Source: CAZJDV01 sp964544865 (GTDB lineage: Bacteria > Chloroflexota > Dehalococcoidia > Lucifugimonadales > CAJWER01). From it: a stretch of 24,593 bases of DNA. The notes below the pieces were generated by a model. That model did not search any database. It had not been told where the DNA came from and saw only the letters and a list, made by a program, of their open reading frames with translations. The stretch lies in the NCBI GenBank assembly GCA_964544865.1, contig CAZJDV010000032.1, positions 1 through 24,593 of the forward strand. The letters are read 5' to 3'. This document shows positions 1 through 7,763 of this stretch, in pieces (within the stretch, counting starts at the first letter, position 1; each line of letters begins with the position of its first letter). The position numbers and the translations under genes are program-made.

Positions 1-747
1 CATCCCGACGGCCAGATTGCACTCTTCGACTGGATGGACACGAGACGCGAGCATGAGACGTCTTCCTCGCCGCTATCCAATGTCGTTCAGCAGAGCTCGT
101 ATGTCCCGTATGAGCCCCGTTAGTATGGGAGCGTTCGCTCGGGCCTCCGACGGTTTGAAGAAAGCCCTCACGTGGCTGTCCTTGAGGCAGTCGTCGATCT
201 CGAGGCCGTCCAGCTCGTAGCGTCCGCACACTTCCTCGATCACATCGAGGCGCTCCTGCCGGACCTCCGGGTGCGAATAGTCGGAGCAGGTCGCGATCTT
301 CGGCTCGTCCGGATCATCTTCGGCGATCATCACCTCGGGATGGTCCCACTTCAGCTTGCCTAGCCAGTACTTGCCATCGTCGTCGGGCGAGGTCGGGTCG
401 TTCATCTTGAGGCTGCCTATGATCTGTATCCCCTTTTCATGGGCACGGTCGACGACGACCTTCAACGGGTCGATCCCGACTTCCAAGGCACGCCTCACAT
501 TCTCGCCCGCGCGCCACCACATGACCCCGTTGGTGTGCCGTGTGATACGCTCGCCCCACAGGATGCCGACCCTGGTGTCATGCCAGAAGGTCTGCCCTGA
601 GCCGAGGCCAAACGACAGCGTGTCGACACCGGTGCCCAGTATCTCGTCCACCGGCTGCCTGAATTGGTGCAGGCTCATCGGCGGATCATACCGGTACAGG
701 CTATAGTGTCTCCCGTCGTTGTGGTAGATTAACTGTGGCTTTCGCAT
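1..747 (-). pseudogene. Glycoside-hydrolase-like (family 10-like TIM barrel) protein, interrupted by TAG and cut by the window edge
   Basis: The reading frame begins at an ATG at 747, preceded by GGGAG at good spacing; an ATG at 762 is possible but lacks a clear ribosome site. It resembles the family-10-like glycosyl hydrolases seen in environmental Chloroflexota: an early YHNDGRHYSLYRYDPP segment, GQTFWHDTRVG, an EKGIQIIGSLKMND strand and DGLEIDD, which could supply acidic barrel residues. A TAG lies at 73-75. Beyond it the same frame stays open to base 1 and reads RRGRRLMLASRVHPVEECN, which looks like the next strand of the same barrel rather than random sequence. The gene is therefore probably longer and broken by one nonsense base, or the base is an error. 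The substrate cannot be told from sequence. The family call is moderate; the continuation past the stop is well supported. Confidence 0.6.
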
Positions 748-775
748 TGTTTCTCCCTTCATGCCTGGGGCGGTT

Positions 776-856
776 CTCGGCTAGAGCTAGATCGATGCCC
801 TGCCCACTACCACGGCCCTCACCAGTCACAATCGCTACCTTGCTCGTGACGTCCAT
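776..856 (-). pseudogene. N-terminal stub of a short-chain dehydrogenase/reductase (SDR)
   Basis: An ATG at 856, preceded by GAGAGG at ribosome-site spacing, opens a frame reading MDVTSKVAIVTGEGRGSGQG and then IDLALAEN. This is the first beta strand and glycine-rich NAD(P)-binding turn of classical SDR enzymes (usual form VAIVTGAGRGIGxGIA), with two glycine-loop residues altered. The similarity stops after about 27 codons, where the sequence runs into the start of the glycosyl-hydrolase-like gene. The rest of an SDR (about 220 residues, including the YxxxK active site) is absent. It appears to be a deletion scar joining two once-separate genes. Confidence 0.6.
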
Positions 857-1436
857 TTCATCCTCTCTGTTGATGGCGGTGTTTCGACTCCAGGGAATGT
901 GACTCAGTTCACCCTGCCCATCCGTTGGCCTTTGCCATTCCTGCACCGGCAAGACGATGTGAGATGGAAATTGTAGACGACGGAAAGACAATGTACCACC
1001 GAGGCGGGCCGAGCTCCAGGATCGGCACAAGCGGGTGACTCGGGCCACCGCAGTGACCTGGAAGTTGCTGATCGATTCAGACGGCTTGGGGTGCTCGGGA
1101 CATCCTTTCCTCGTAGGTGAATCCCGAGGGTGGGATGTGCGAGAGCACAGGTAGGGCTCACACAGTCCATCATAGACCAGGGGCTTCGATGAGTCATGTG
1201 TCAACACATGGATCGCCCAAGAATCACTGCGCTGCTAGGAACCATTTGTAACACTTTACATGAACTGTTACATTCGTAGGTATTGGGAGACAGATTGCTG
1301 ATTCGAACTGCACGCGGTAGTTCTGGTACGCTATACTATAATGATTTGAAATAACGAGGCGCGTCAGTACGGCGTCGAAAGTCGTCTCAATTTTGGGGCG
1401 GCCACTGGACAGAGGGCTGGTGGGCGTCCTTTTTTT
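857..1436. other. Gene-free stretch between decayed genes
   Basis: No convincing protein or RNA gene was found on either strand. Open frames here have arginine/serine/proline-rich translations typical of antisense noise. Local structure includes a 16-bp palindrome at 1195-1210 (CATGTGT-CA-ACACATG) and the pair TGTAAC (1247-1252) / GTTACA (1267-1272), which is an inverted repeat with a 14-nt gap. The stretch around 1220-1350 is more AT-rich than the rest of the window. Together with the neighbouring pseudogenes this suggests the scar of an old mobile insertion. Confidence 0.5.
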
Positions 1437-2421
1437 GTGACGGAGGAAGGCGTGCAGCCGTCCGTTCTTGGGAGACATGGCAGCGTGGCATTGCGTGCTC
1501 GACGACGACAACCATCTATCACTACGTCTTTGACAAACCCGGAAAGACTCATTGGCGACATCACTCGTGAAATGAAGCGGACTCTACGCCGCCCTAAGCC
1601 CCTGGAGAAGCACGTCCCGTTCACTGTTCCTGCTCTCGTCCCTGAATGGTTGTGGCAATAGGCGAACGACATCGTCGACGAGCGCAGATCGACCAAGAGC
1701 AAGACCAGCGGGCAGATCAAGGCGCTCTTTCGTGGTCGAGTCCTCTGCCCACGCTGTGACAGGAGGATGACAATTCGACGAGACGGCCAATGGCGAAAGT
1801 ACCCCAATCTCGTGTATTACGTCTGCACATCCGGCCACGAGCAGTGGAACGCAAGACGATGCGGTGCACGGTACATCCCCCTGCGTTGGCTAGACGGCCT
1901 AGGGTGGAGCAACATCGCGGAAGCGCTCCGAGATCCTGCCCTGGTGCTCAAGGAATTGCGGAACGCTAGAATTGCGGAACGCTACACGAACGGACGCGGG
2001 GCTTCAAAAGCAATTCCGCCTATGGGTGTGGCGAATGAAAGAGGCCAAGCGTCGACTGGCCCGTATTCAACAGGACTATGAGTCTGGAGGCGGTATCTAC
2101 GCCTTGGAGGAAGGTCGACAGCGTGTTTCACACGAGCGCGAGAGCATCGCGGAGGCCGAGGTAGAGAAGACCAAATTGGAGGTACCACTGAAGCAACTGG
2201 CGGAGGACAATAACCACGCAGAACGGATGGAACGAGCATTGCAGCAAACCCGGGATGCGAACCTGAGCCAGGCGACTTTCGCGGAAAGGCGGAGGATCGT
2301 CGATCTCCTGGACGTTAAGGTATTTCCGCGCGAGGATCGGAGCGGCGCATTCCTAACCTGTGCCGTTAGCCTGGAACCAGTTTCACATCACAGTATCAAC
2401 ATAGCGTCCCCGAAGCTGTAG
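1437..2421 (+). pseudogene. Large serine recombinase, C-terminal half, degraded
   Basis: The C-terminal part of a large serine recombinase/integrase is recognisable. From about 1572 the frame reads HVPFTVPALVPEWLWQ, the usual end of the recombinase domain. It then gives a zinc beta-ribbon with cysteine pairs (VLCPRCDRR, then YVCTSGHEQWNARRCG), and after that a long coiled coil and the terminal FAERRRIVDLLDVKV block. Two lesions break it: an in-frame TAG at 1659-1661, and a 16-bp tandem duplication at 1953-1984 that shifts the frame by one. Removing one copy restores an uninterrupted frame to 2421. The catalytic resolvase domain is missing upstream; the first 45 codons of the listed span are not recognisable. 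The last 34 bases overlap the 3' end of queA on the other strand, so the element probably inserted next to queA. Confidence 0.75.
1953..1984 (+). repeat. 16-bp perfect tandem duplication inside the recombinase
   Basis: GAATTGCGGAACGCTA occurs twice head to tail (1953-1968 and 1969-1984). Because 16 is not a multiple of three, the second copy shifts the frame. Reading through with one copy gives ELRNATRTDAGLQKQF and joins the zinc-ribbon segment to the coiled-coil segment without a gap, so the duplication is the frameshift event itself. Confidence 0.9.
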
Positions 2422-3455
2422 AAGCGGTAGCGGAGGTTCGCTGCCTCGCGGTATGCTTCCAGCACCAGGTCGCGGCCCGCGAACGCGCTGGTCAGCATCA
2501 GCAGGCTCGACCTCGGCAGGTGGAAGTTGGTCACCAGCGCGTCCACGACCTGGAAGCCGTAGCCGGGATACATGAATATGCCGGTCCAACCCGATCCCGG
2601 CGAGACTCTGTCCAGCGAAGGCGTTTCACCGTATGAGCGCCCGCTCCCGCGCCGGCCCTTCTCCTCCCTCGCGGTATGCTCAAGCAGCCTCACCGCGGTG
2701 GTCCCGACGGACACGACCCTCCGGCTCTCGGTTCTCGCGCGGTTGATGGCCGCCGCAGCGTCCCGGCCCAGCGTCCAGTACTCCGAGTGCATCTTGTGCG
2801 ACTCGACCTCCTCGACGTCTACGGGTCGGAATGAGTCCCACCCGACGTGCAGCGTCACGAAGGCCAGCTCCGCGCCCATGGACCTTATGCGGTCGAGCAG
2901 GGTGGGGGTAAAGTGCAGCCCGGCGGTCGGCGCGGCGACGCTGCCCTTCACGCGCGAGTACACCGTCTGGTATCGCTCGGCGTCCACCAATGGCTGGTGG
3001 ATGTAGGGCGGCAGCGGCACCACGCCCAGCTCGTCCAGGAGATCCTCACCGGACAGCCGCACGGTCCTGGAGCCGTCGTCGTGGACCTCGACGACCTCCC
3101 CGTTCAGCGTGTGTCCGTCGCGGGATATCTCGAATCCGGCGCCCTCGCGCAACCGGCGGCCGGGCTTCACCAGGGCCCGCCATGTCCCTAGCGAGACGCG
3201 GTGCAGCAGCAGTAGCTCCACCTTACCGCCGGCGCCGGCTCGCGTCCCATAGAGCCTGGCGGCCATGACGCGGCTGTCGTTAAAGACCAGCAGGTCCCCT
3301 GGCTGCAAGAGATCCGGCAGATCGTGGAAACGGCGGTGTTGGATGGAGCCGTTCGCGCGATTGACCACCATCAGTCGCGAGTTGTCACGAGGCTCCATCG
3401 GCGTCTGGGCTATGAGCTCTTTTGGCAGATGATAGTCGAAGTCGCTGGTTTTCAT
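2388..3455 (-). CDS. queA: S-adenosylmethionine:tRNA ribosyltransferase-isomerase QueA
   Basis: QueA transfers and isomerises the ribosyl group of S-adenosylmethionine onto 7-aminomethyl-7-deazaguanine in tRNA, giving epoxyqueuosine, the next-to-last step of queuosine synthesis in the cytoplasm. The 355-residue product has the family's usual length. It begins with the standard FDYHLPKELIAQTPMEPRDN and continues with GDLLVFNDSRVMAARL. It has the APTAGLHFT motif in the middle and a C-terminal YPGYGFQVVDALVTNFHLP followed by LLMLTSAFAGRD. A short hydrophilic stretch near residues 262-285 (EEKGRRGSGRSYGETPS) looks like a small lineage insertion. The start at 3455 matches the family N-terminus, although no strong ribosome site is visible. 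It lies downstream of folD on the same strand, about 210 bp away. Its 3' end is overlapped by the decayed recombinase. No other queuosine gene is in the window. Confidence 0.95.
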   Translation of the reverse strand: MKTSDFDYHLPKELIAQTPMEPRDNSRLMVVNRANGSIQHRRFHDLPDLLQPGDLLVFNDSRVMAARLYGTRAGAGGKVELLLLHRVSLGTWRALVKPGRRLREGAGFEISRDGHTLNGEVVEVHDDGSRTVRLSGEDLLDELGVVPLPPYIHQPLVDAERYQTVYSRVKGSVAAPTAGLHFTPTLLDRIRSMGAELAFVTLHVGWDSFRPVDVEEVESHKMHSEYWTLGRDAAAAINRARTESRRVVSVGTTAVRLLEHTAREEKGRRGSGRSYGETPSLDRVSPGSGWTGIFMYPGYGFQVVDALVTNFHLPRSSLLMLTSAFAGRDLVLEAYREAANLRYRFYSFGDAMLIL

Positions 3456-3668
3456 ATTTTGTTCCGGCCCACCCGCCTTATGGTACCCCGGGGATACCCC
3501 AGGGTCTCCACCAGAGAGGGAGCATCCTTCTCTGGACTCTCCCGCCGGAGGACAGGACGTACGAGGTCATCTCTGGGCAGTTCGCAACCGCTCGCCGGCG
3601 CCCCGTATCAGGCGAGCCGGTAATTCTTTGCTTACCCAGACCCCGGTCGGCGCATCGAGGGGCAAGAA

Positions 3669-4559
3669 TCAGCGTCCGGGGACCGATCGCCGTGCAGCGT
3701 CGAGGGTGTTCTGGAGGAGCATCGCGATGGTCATGGGGCCGACCCCGCCGGGCACCGGCGTGATGGCGTCGGCCTTTTCCGCGACGGCGTCGAAGTCCAC
3801 GTCGCCCACCAGCCGCCATCCTCTCTTTCGATCCGGCGCGTCGATTCTGTTGGTGCCCACGTCGATGACCACGACGCCCTCCTTCACCATGTCCGCCGTA
3901 ATCATCCGAGGCTGCCCCATCGCCGCGATGAGGATGTCCGCCTGCCTCGTCATGGACGCCAGGTCCCTGGTCCGGGTGTGGCACACGGTTACCGTGGCGT
4001 TGGCGCCGGGCCTACGCTGCGCGAGCAGTATTGACACCGGCTTGCCGACGATCTCGCTCCTGCCGCACACCACCACGTGCTTGCCCTCGGGGTCGTGGCC
4101 GGTCCGCAGCAGCATCTGCTGTATCCCCGCGGGGGTGGCCGGCACGAACCGCGGCCACCCCTTGACCAGCAGCCCCACGTTGGCGGGGTGCAGTCCGTCC
4201 ACGTCCTTGTTGGGATCGACCGCCGCGATCACCTCGTCCAGGTCGATATGCCCGGGTACCGGGAGCTGCACGAGCATCCCGTGAATCCTGTCGTCATTGC
4301 CGAGTCTTTCAACCTGGGCCAGCGCCTCCTCATGACGCGTACCGGCGGGAAGCGTCACGTCCTCGGCGATCATGCCTGCCTCGATCGCCGCCCGCTGCTT
4401 GCTGCGGACATAGACGGCCGAGGCCGGGTCGTCGCCCACCATCACCACCGCGAGGCCGGGCACGACCCCGTGCCTCTCCTTCAGCTCGGCGACGCCCGCA
4501 GCCACCTCCGCCCGAACCTGGGCAGCTATCTTCTTGCCATCTATCAGCTCTGCTTTCAA
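3669..4559 (-). CDS. folD: Bifunctional methylenetetrahydrofolate dehydrogenase / methenyltetrahydrofolate cyclohydrolase FolD
   Basis: FolD interconverts 5,10-methylene- and 10-formyl-tetrahydrofolate using NADP, supplying one-carbon units for purine and formyl-Met synthesis. The 296-residue product is of normal length. Visible motifs are YVRSK (catalytic Y-x3-K, near residues 50-54), GMLVQLPVPGHID, DVDGLHPANVG, the nucleotide-binding VVCGRSEIVGKPV and the C-terminal PGGVGPMTIAMLLQNT. The start at 4559 gives the expected MKAELIDGKKIAAQVR N-terminus. It is transcribed divergently from acpS across a 205-bp gap containing a TATAAT on each strand. It may be co-transcribed with queA, since the gap between them (3456-3668) holds no gene. 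It fits functionally with glyA at the other end of the window, which produces methylene-tetrahydrofolate. Confidence 0.97.
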   Translation of the reverse strand: MKAELIDGKKIAAQVRAEVAAGVAELKERHGVVPGLAVVMVGDDPASAVYVRSKQRAAIEAGMIAEDVTLPAGTRHEEALAQVERLGNDDRIHGMLVQLPVPGHIDLDEVIAAVDPNKDVDGLHPANVGLLVKGWPRFVPATPAGIQQMLLRTGHDPEGKHVVVCGRSEIVGKPVSILLAQRRPGANATVTVCHTRTRDLASMTRQADILIAAMGQPRMITADMVKEGVVVIDVGTNRIDAPDRKRGWRLVGDVDFDAVAEKADAITPVPGGVGPMTIAMLLQNTLDAARRSVPGR

Positions 4560-4601
4560 GGTCGCGGCTGCCTCCCCGTCGTAGAGTTCCCTCTCCGCTC
4601 A

Positions 4602-4666
4602 ATTATATACGGTGGAGGGCGCGCACATGAAGCGCGCTTTCAATTGGATGGAGGCCCACATATAAT
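4602..4666. promoter_or_regulatory. Divergent promoter region between folD and acpS
   Basis: A perfect TATAAT occurs on the minus strand (4607-4602), pointing to folD, and another on the plus strand (4661-4666), pointing to acpS. The matching -35 boxes are poor on both sides. Between them lies AAGCGCGCTT (4630-4639), a 10-bp palindrome inside a slightly longer imperfect one, which could be an operator. The -10 boxes are seen in the sequence; promoter function is inferred. Confidence 0.4.
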
Positions 4667-4764
4667 ATCGACGACCGCCGTGCTTCTTTTCGGGCCGCCA
4701 ATTTCCGCGAGCTCAAGGTCGAGACAGAGGCTATCCGGGAGAGGGGAGTTCAGGCAAGACGAGG

Positions 4765-5157
4765 ATGCTGGTCACCGGCGTAGACATTATAGAGATACAT
4801 CGCGTCGCGCGGGTCGCAAAGCGGTATGGGCGGCGCTTCTTCAACCGGATCTACACCGCGGGAGAGCAGGCCTACTGCCGCGGTCGCGCGCCCCAGCTCG
4901 CCAGCCGCTTCGCCGCCAAGGAGGCGGTGATGAAGGCCCTCGGCACCGGCGTGCGGGGCGTTCGGTGGAGGGACATCGAGGTCGTCAGACACCGGGGTCA
5001 GGCCCCGACGGTCAAGCTGCACGGCACCGCTCTCGCGCGGGCGCAAAAGATAGGTATCGACCATCTGGCGCTCTCCCTGACCCACTCCAGAGAGTACGCG
5101 GTGGCGTCCGTCGTGGGCGAAAGCGAGCATGGCAATCTTGTGCCTCACTGGAGATAA
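4765..5157 (+). CDS. acpS: Holo-[acyl-carrier-protein] synthase AcpS
   Basis: AcpS moves the 4'-phosphopantetheine arm of coenzyme A onto the serine of acyl carrier protein, activating it for fatty acid synthesis. The 130-residue product is of family length. It shows the N-terminal TGVDIIEIHRV with the magnesium-binding aspartate, RIYTAGEQAYC, and the signature SRFAAKEAVMKALGTG with the second metal ligand glutamate. It ends with LSLTHSREYAVASVV. The start at 4765 (ATG preceded by GAGG) fits the family N-terminus. It heads a plus-strand run acpS, LLM oxidoreductase, nnr, menG. Pairing of acpS with nnr is common in bacteria. CoaD, encoded at 12145, makes the precursor of the coenzyme A that AcpS uses. 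Confidence 0.95.
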   Translation: MLVTGVDIIEIHRVARVAKRYGRRFFNRIYTAGEQAYCRGRAPQLASRFAAKEAVMKALGTGVRGVRWRDIEVVRHRGQAPTVKLHGTALARAQKIGIDHLALSLTHSREYAVASVVGESEHGNLVPHWR

Positions 5158-5211
5158 CACGATGCAGGAAACGCCCTCGCTGCATGTCGACCGAAGCATC
5201 CAGGTGGACCG

Positions 5212-6144
5212 ATGCGTATAGGCATCTTTATCGGCGTCGTAGGCTCGTCGCCCACTCTGGAGGGGCTGGTGCAGCAGGCGGTGAATGTCGAGTTGGAAGG
5301 ATTCGACAGCTTTTGGACCCCGCAGGTCGCGAGGGTCGATGCGCTGACCTTGCTGGCCCTGGCGGGAGGGCGGACCAGGCGCATCGAGCTGGGTACCGCC
5401 GTAGTGCCGACATACCTGCGCCACCCCCTGGCGCTGGCGCAGCACGCCCTGACGACCCAGGTCGTCGCGGGTGGCAGGCTGGCACTGGGCATCGGTCTAT
5501 CCCATAAGCCGGCGGTCGAGGGCCGGTGGGGGCTCTCATTCGACAGGCCCGCGCTGCACATGCGGGAGTATCTGACCGTGCTGCGCGATCTCGTGCGCGA
5601 GGGCCGGACCCGGTTCGACGGGGAGATGTTCAAGGTATCCGGGTCGATCCAGGTGCCCGGCGCGACACCATTCCCGATCTTGATAGCCGCCCTCGGTCCG
5701 CGCATGCTGCGAATCGCCGGCGAGCTGTCCGACGGGACTATCACCTGGATGGTGGGACTCAAGACGCTGCGGGATCACGTCGCGCCGCGCATCGTGGCGG
5801 CCGCGGAGGATACCGTCCGCCCAGAGCCGAGAATATGTGTCGGGCTCCCCATCGCGGTGACCGACGACCCAGCCGCTGCCAGGCAGCGGGCCGCCGGCCT
5901 CTTTAGCCGCTACGAGGAGCTGCCCAGCTACCGCCGCATGCTGGACATCGAGGGGGCGGGCGGACCCTCGGACGTGGCGATCGTCGGCGGCGAGGAAGAG
6001 GTCGAGCAACGGCTGCGCGAGATTTCCGACGCCGGGGCCACCGATCTACTGGCCGTGGTGTTCCCGGCCGACGACGACGACGATGCCGAGGCCTCGGTCG
6101 CGCGGACCAGGGCGCTGCTTAGGTCCCTCGTCGGCAAGATATAG
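5212..6144 (+). CDS. LLM-class (luciferase-like) flavin/F420-dependent oxidoreductase
   Basis: This is a member of the luciferase-like monooxygenase superfamily, TIM-barrel enzymes using reduced FMN or coenzyme F420. The 310-residue product opens with MRIGIFIGV, then has GFDSFWTPQV near residue 32, RIELGTAVVPTYLRHPLALAQ, and GRLALGIGLSHKP in the cofactor-binding part. It continues with ALGPRMLRIAGELSDGTITWM and a C-terminal domain with VGGEEEVEQRLREISDAGAT. The overall pattern is closest to the F420-dependent LLM group (TIGR03564-like). The cofactor and substrate cannot be fixed from sequence. The ATG at 5212 has AGGTGG upstream. It lies 54 bp after acpS and is followed by a perfect hairpin before nnr. 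The tail contains an acidic run (DDDDDDAEA) of unknown meaning. Confidence 0.85.
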   Translation: MRIGIFIGVVGSSPTLEGLVQQAVNVELEGFDSFWTPQVARVDALTLLALAGGRTRRIELGTAVVPTYLRHPLALAQHALTTQVVAGGRLALGIGLSHKPAVEGRWGLSFDRPALHMREYLTVLRDLVREGRTRFDGEMFKVSGSIQVPGATPFPILIAALGPRMLRIAGELSDGTITWMVGLKTLRDHVAPRIVAAAEDTVRPEPRICVGLPIAVTDDPAAARQRAAGLFSRYEELPSYRRMLDIEGAGGPSDVAIVGGEEEVEQRLREISDAGATDLLAVVFPADDDDDAEASVARTRALLRSLVGKI

Positions 6145-6150
6145 GTGTGG

Positions 6151-6183
6151 CCACGAAGCGCACGCAGGGTGTGCGCTTCGTGG
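6151..6183 (+). terminator. Perfect 13-bp intercistronic hairpin after the LLM gene
   Basis: CCACGAAGCGCAC (6151-6163) and GTGCGCTTCGTGG (6171-6183) are exact reverse complements around a 7-nt loop. The hairpin starts 6 bp after the LLM stop codon and ends 23 bp before the chosen nnr start. No T-run follows, so it may be a weak terminator, an RNA-processing or 3'-end stabilising hairpin. It also argues that nnr does not start at the GTG at 6147, which would place the whole hairpin inside its coding region. Confidence 0.6.
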
Positions 6184-6206
6184 CGAACACTGGGATAGTC
6201 TCCCTA

Positions 6207-7763
6207 ATGAAGATAGTCACTTCGGATCAGATGCGCCTCCTGGAGCAGCGCTCGGAATCCGCCGGCGTATCCACGGACTCGCTGATGGAGAACGCCGGCC
6301 TGGCGGTCGCCAGGAGCGTGCGGCGCCGCCTGGGCCGGGTCGTCGGGACCCAGGTGGTGGTGGTGGCCGGAAAGGGCAACAACGGCGGCGACGGGCTGGT
6401 CGTGGCCAGACGCCTGCGCTCCTGGGGGGGCCGCGTAACCGTTTGTCTCACCGGTCCGCGTCCGCCGGGCGACCCGAAGCTGGCCCTCGTTGTGTCGCAA
6501 GGCTCCGCCGTCGTTCATCTGGATATCGACGCGGGTCTGGCCCAGCTCCGGGAGTCGTTGGCATCAGCCGACTTGGTCGTGGACGCCGTGCTCGGCACAG
6601 GCAGGTCGCGCCCGATCGAGGGCGTGCTCGAGGAGATACTTCGCGTGGTGGCCGGCGCCAGGGCCCGGAGGTCCGGCCTCAACGTCATGGCGCTGGACCT
6701 CCCGACGGGCCTCGACGCCGACTCGGGCGCGGTCGATCCGGCGTGTCTCGCGGCGGATGTCACGGTGACGCTTGGTCGTCCCAAACCGGGGCTATATGCC
6801 TTTCCCGGCGCAGAGTACACCGGGCAGGTCGAGATCGTGGACATCGGCATACCCGCCGGACTTGACGGCGACATCCCCCTGGCGCTAATGACGCGGGAAT
6901 GGGCCGCCGCCCTTCTGCCGAGGCGGCCCCTGTCCGCGCACAAGGGCACCTTCGGTCGAACGATGGTGGTGGCCGGGTCACGAAACTACCCGGGCGCCGC
7001 ATACCTGGCGGCCACTGCCGCCGGTCGTGCGGGCGCGGGGCTCGTGACGCTTGCCATCCCCGAAAGCCTCCGTACGCCCGTCGCGGCAAGGGCGGCGGAG
7101 GCGACCTACCTACCGTTGCCCGAGTCGTCGCCGGGCATGCCGGGCGAGCAGGCCGCCGCCCTCGTCCTGGAGAATCTGGACGGATACAGCGCACTGCTGG
7201 TGGGCTGCGGGCTCGGCCAGGCGCCGGAGACCGGACGTCTCGTGGAGGGACTCCTTCTATCCGGGGCTCCGTTGCCGCCGGCCGTCATCGACGCCGATGG
7301 CCTAAACCTGCTGCCGAAACAGGGAGGAGCGGACTGGTGGAAGCGCCTGCTGTCGCCGGCCGTGCTGACGCCCCATCCGGGCGAGATGGCGTGGCTGACC
7401 GATCTATCTACGCAGGCGGTTGGAGAGGACCGAATCGGCGTTGCCGTTCGGTCCGCCGGGAGTTGGGACAAGGTCGTCGTGCTCAAGGGCGCGTTCACAG
7501 TGGTCGCTTGCCCAAGCGGTCGAGCTATGATGAGCCCCTTCGCCAACCCTGGGCTGGCCTCGGCGGGAACGGGCGATGTCCTGGCGGGCGCCATCGCAGG
7601 ACTGCTTTCCCAGGGTATGCCTCTTGAAGATGCCGCGACCCTGGGGGTCTACCTTCACGGCCTGGCGGGAGACCTCGCAACGGCAGAGATGGGCACGACC
7701 GGCATGCTTGCCGGCGACCTGCTGAGTACCTTGCCGAAGGCAGCGAAAGGTGTTGGGTTTTAG
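6207..7763 (+). CDS. nnr: Bifunctional NAD(P)H-hydrate repair enzyme Nnr (epimerase + dehydratase)
   Basis: Nnr repairs NADH and NADPH damaged by hydration: the N-terminal YjeF_N domain epimerises the R and S hydrates, and the C-terminal YjeF_C/ribokinase-like domain dehydrates the S form using ADP or ATP. The 518-residue product from ATG 6207 has MKIVTSDQMRLLEQ and the NAD-binding VVVVAGKGNNGGDGLVVARR with DLPTGLDADSGAV in the first half. The second half shows SAHKGTFGRTMVVAGS, DADGLNLL, LTPHPGEMAWL, VVLKGAFTVV and NPGLASAGTGDVLAGAIAGL. The frame is also open from a GTG at 6147, but those 20 residues are not family-like and consist of hairpin sequence. The last codons and the TAG lie inside a heptamer repeat block, so the C-terminus GVGF may be repeat-derived. 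Confidence 0.95.
   Translation: MKIVTSDQMRLLEQRSESAGVSTDSLMENAGLAVARSVRRRLGRVVGTQVVVVAGKGNNGGDGLVVARRLRSWGGRVTVCLTGPRPPGDPKLALVVSQGSAVVHLDIDAGLAQLRESLASADLVVDAVLGTGRSRPIEGVLEEILRVVAGARARRSGLNVMALDLPTGLDADSGAVDPACLAADVTVTLGRPKPGLYAFPGAEYTGQVEIVDIGIPAGLDGDIPLALMTREWAAALLPRRPLSAHKGTFGRTMVVAGSRNYPGAAYLAATAAGRAGAGLVTLAIPESLRTPVAARAAEATYLPLPESSPGMPGEQAAALVLENLDGYSALLVGCGLGQAPETGRLVEGLLLSGAPLPPAVIDADGLNLLPKQGGADWWKRLLSPAVLTPHPGEMAWLTDLSTQAVGEDRIGVAVRSAGSWDKVVVLKGAFTVVACPSGRAMMSPFANPGLASAGTGDVLAGAIAGLLSQGMPLEDAATLGVYLHGLAGDLATAEMGTTGMLAGDLLSTLPKAAKGVGF

Noticed and set aside
701..1207. 168-codon minus-strand open frame over the SDR stub
   Set aside because: Only the MDVTSKVAIVTG part resembles a protein; the upstream 110 residues have no family character and the stub has its own start and ribosome site.
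73..1661. TAG read as a sense codon (amber reassignment), because two genes have in-frame TAGs
   Set aside because: TAG ends intact core genes here (LLM gene, nnr, menG, lysS, rsmD, amt), and both interrupted genes are accessory and otherwise degraded or partial.
4077..5507. Long plus-strand open frame across folD and acpS
   Set aside because: It lies antisense to folD and out of frame with acpS and the LLM gene, and its translation is arginine- and glycine-rich noise typical of GC-rich DNA.
6147..6206. N-terminal extension of nnr from GTG 6147
   Set aside because: The extra 20 codons are the perfect hairpin plus spacer and do not match the family N-terminus.
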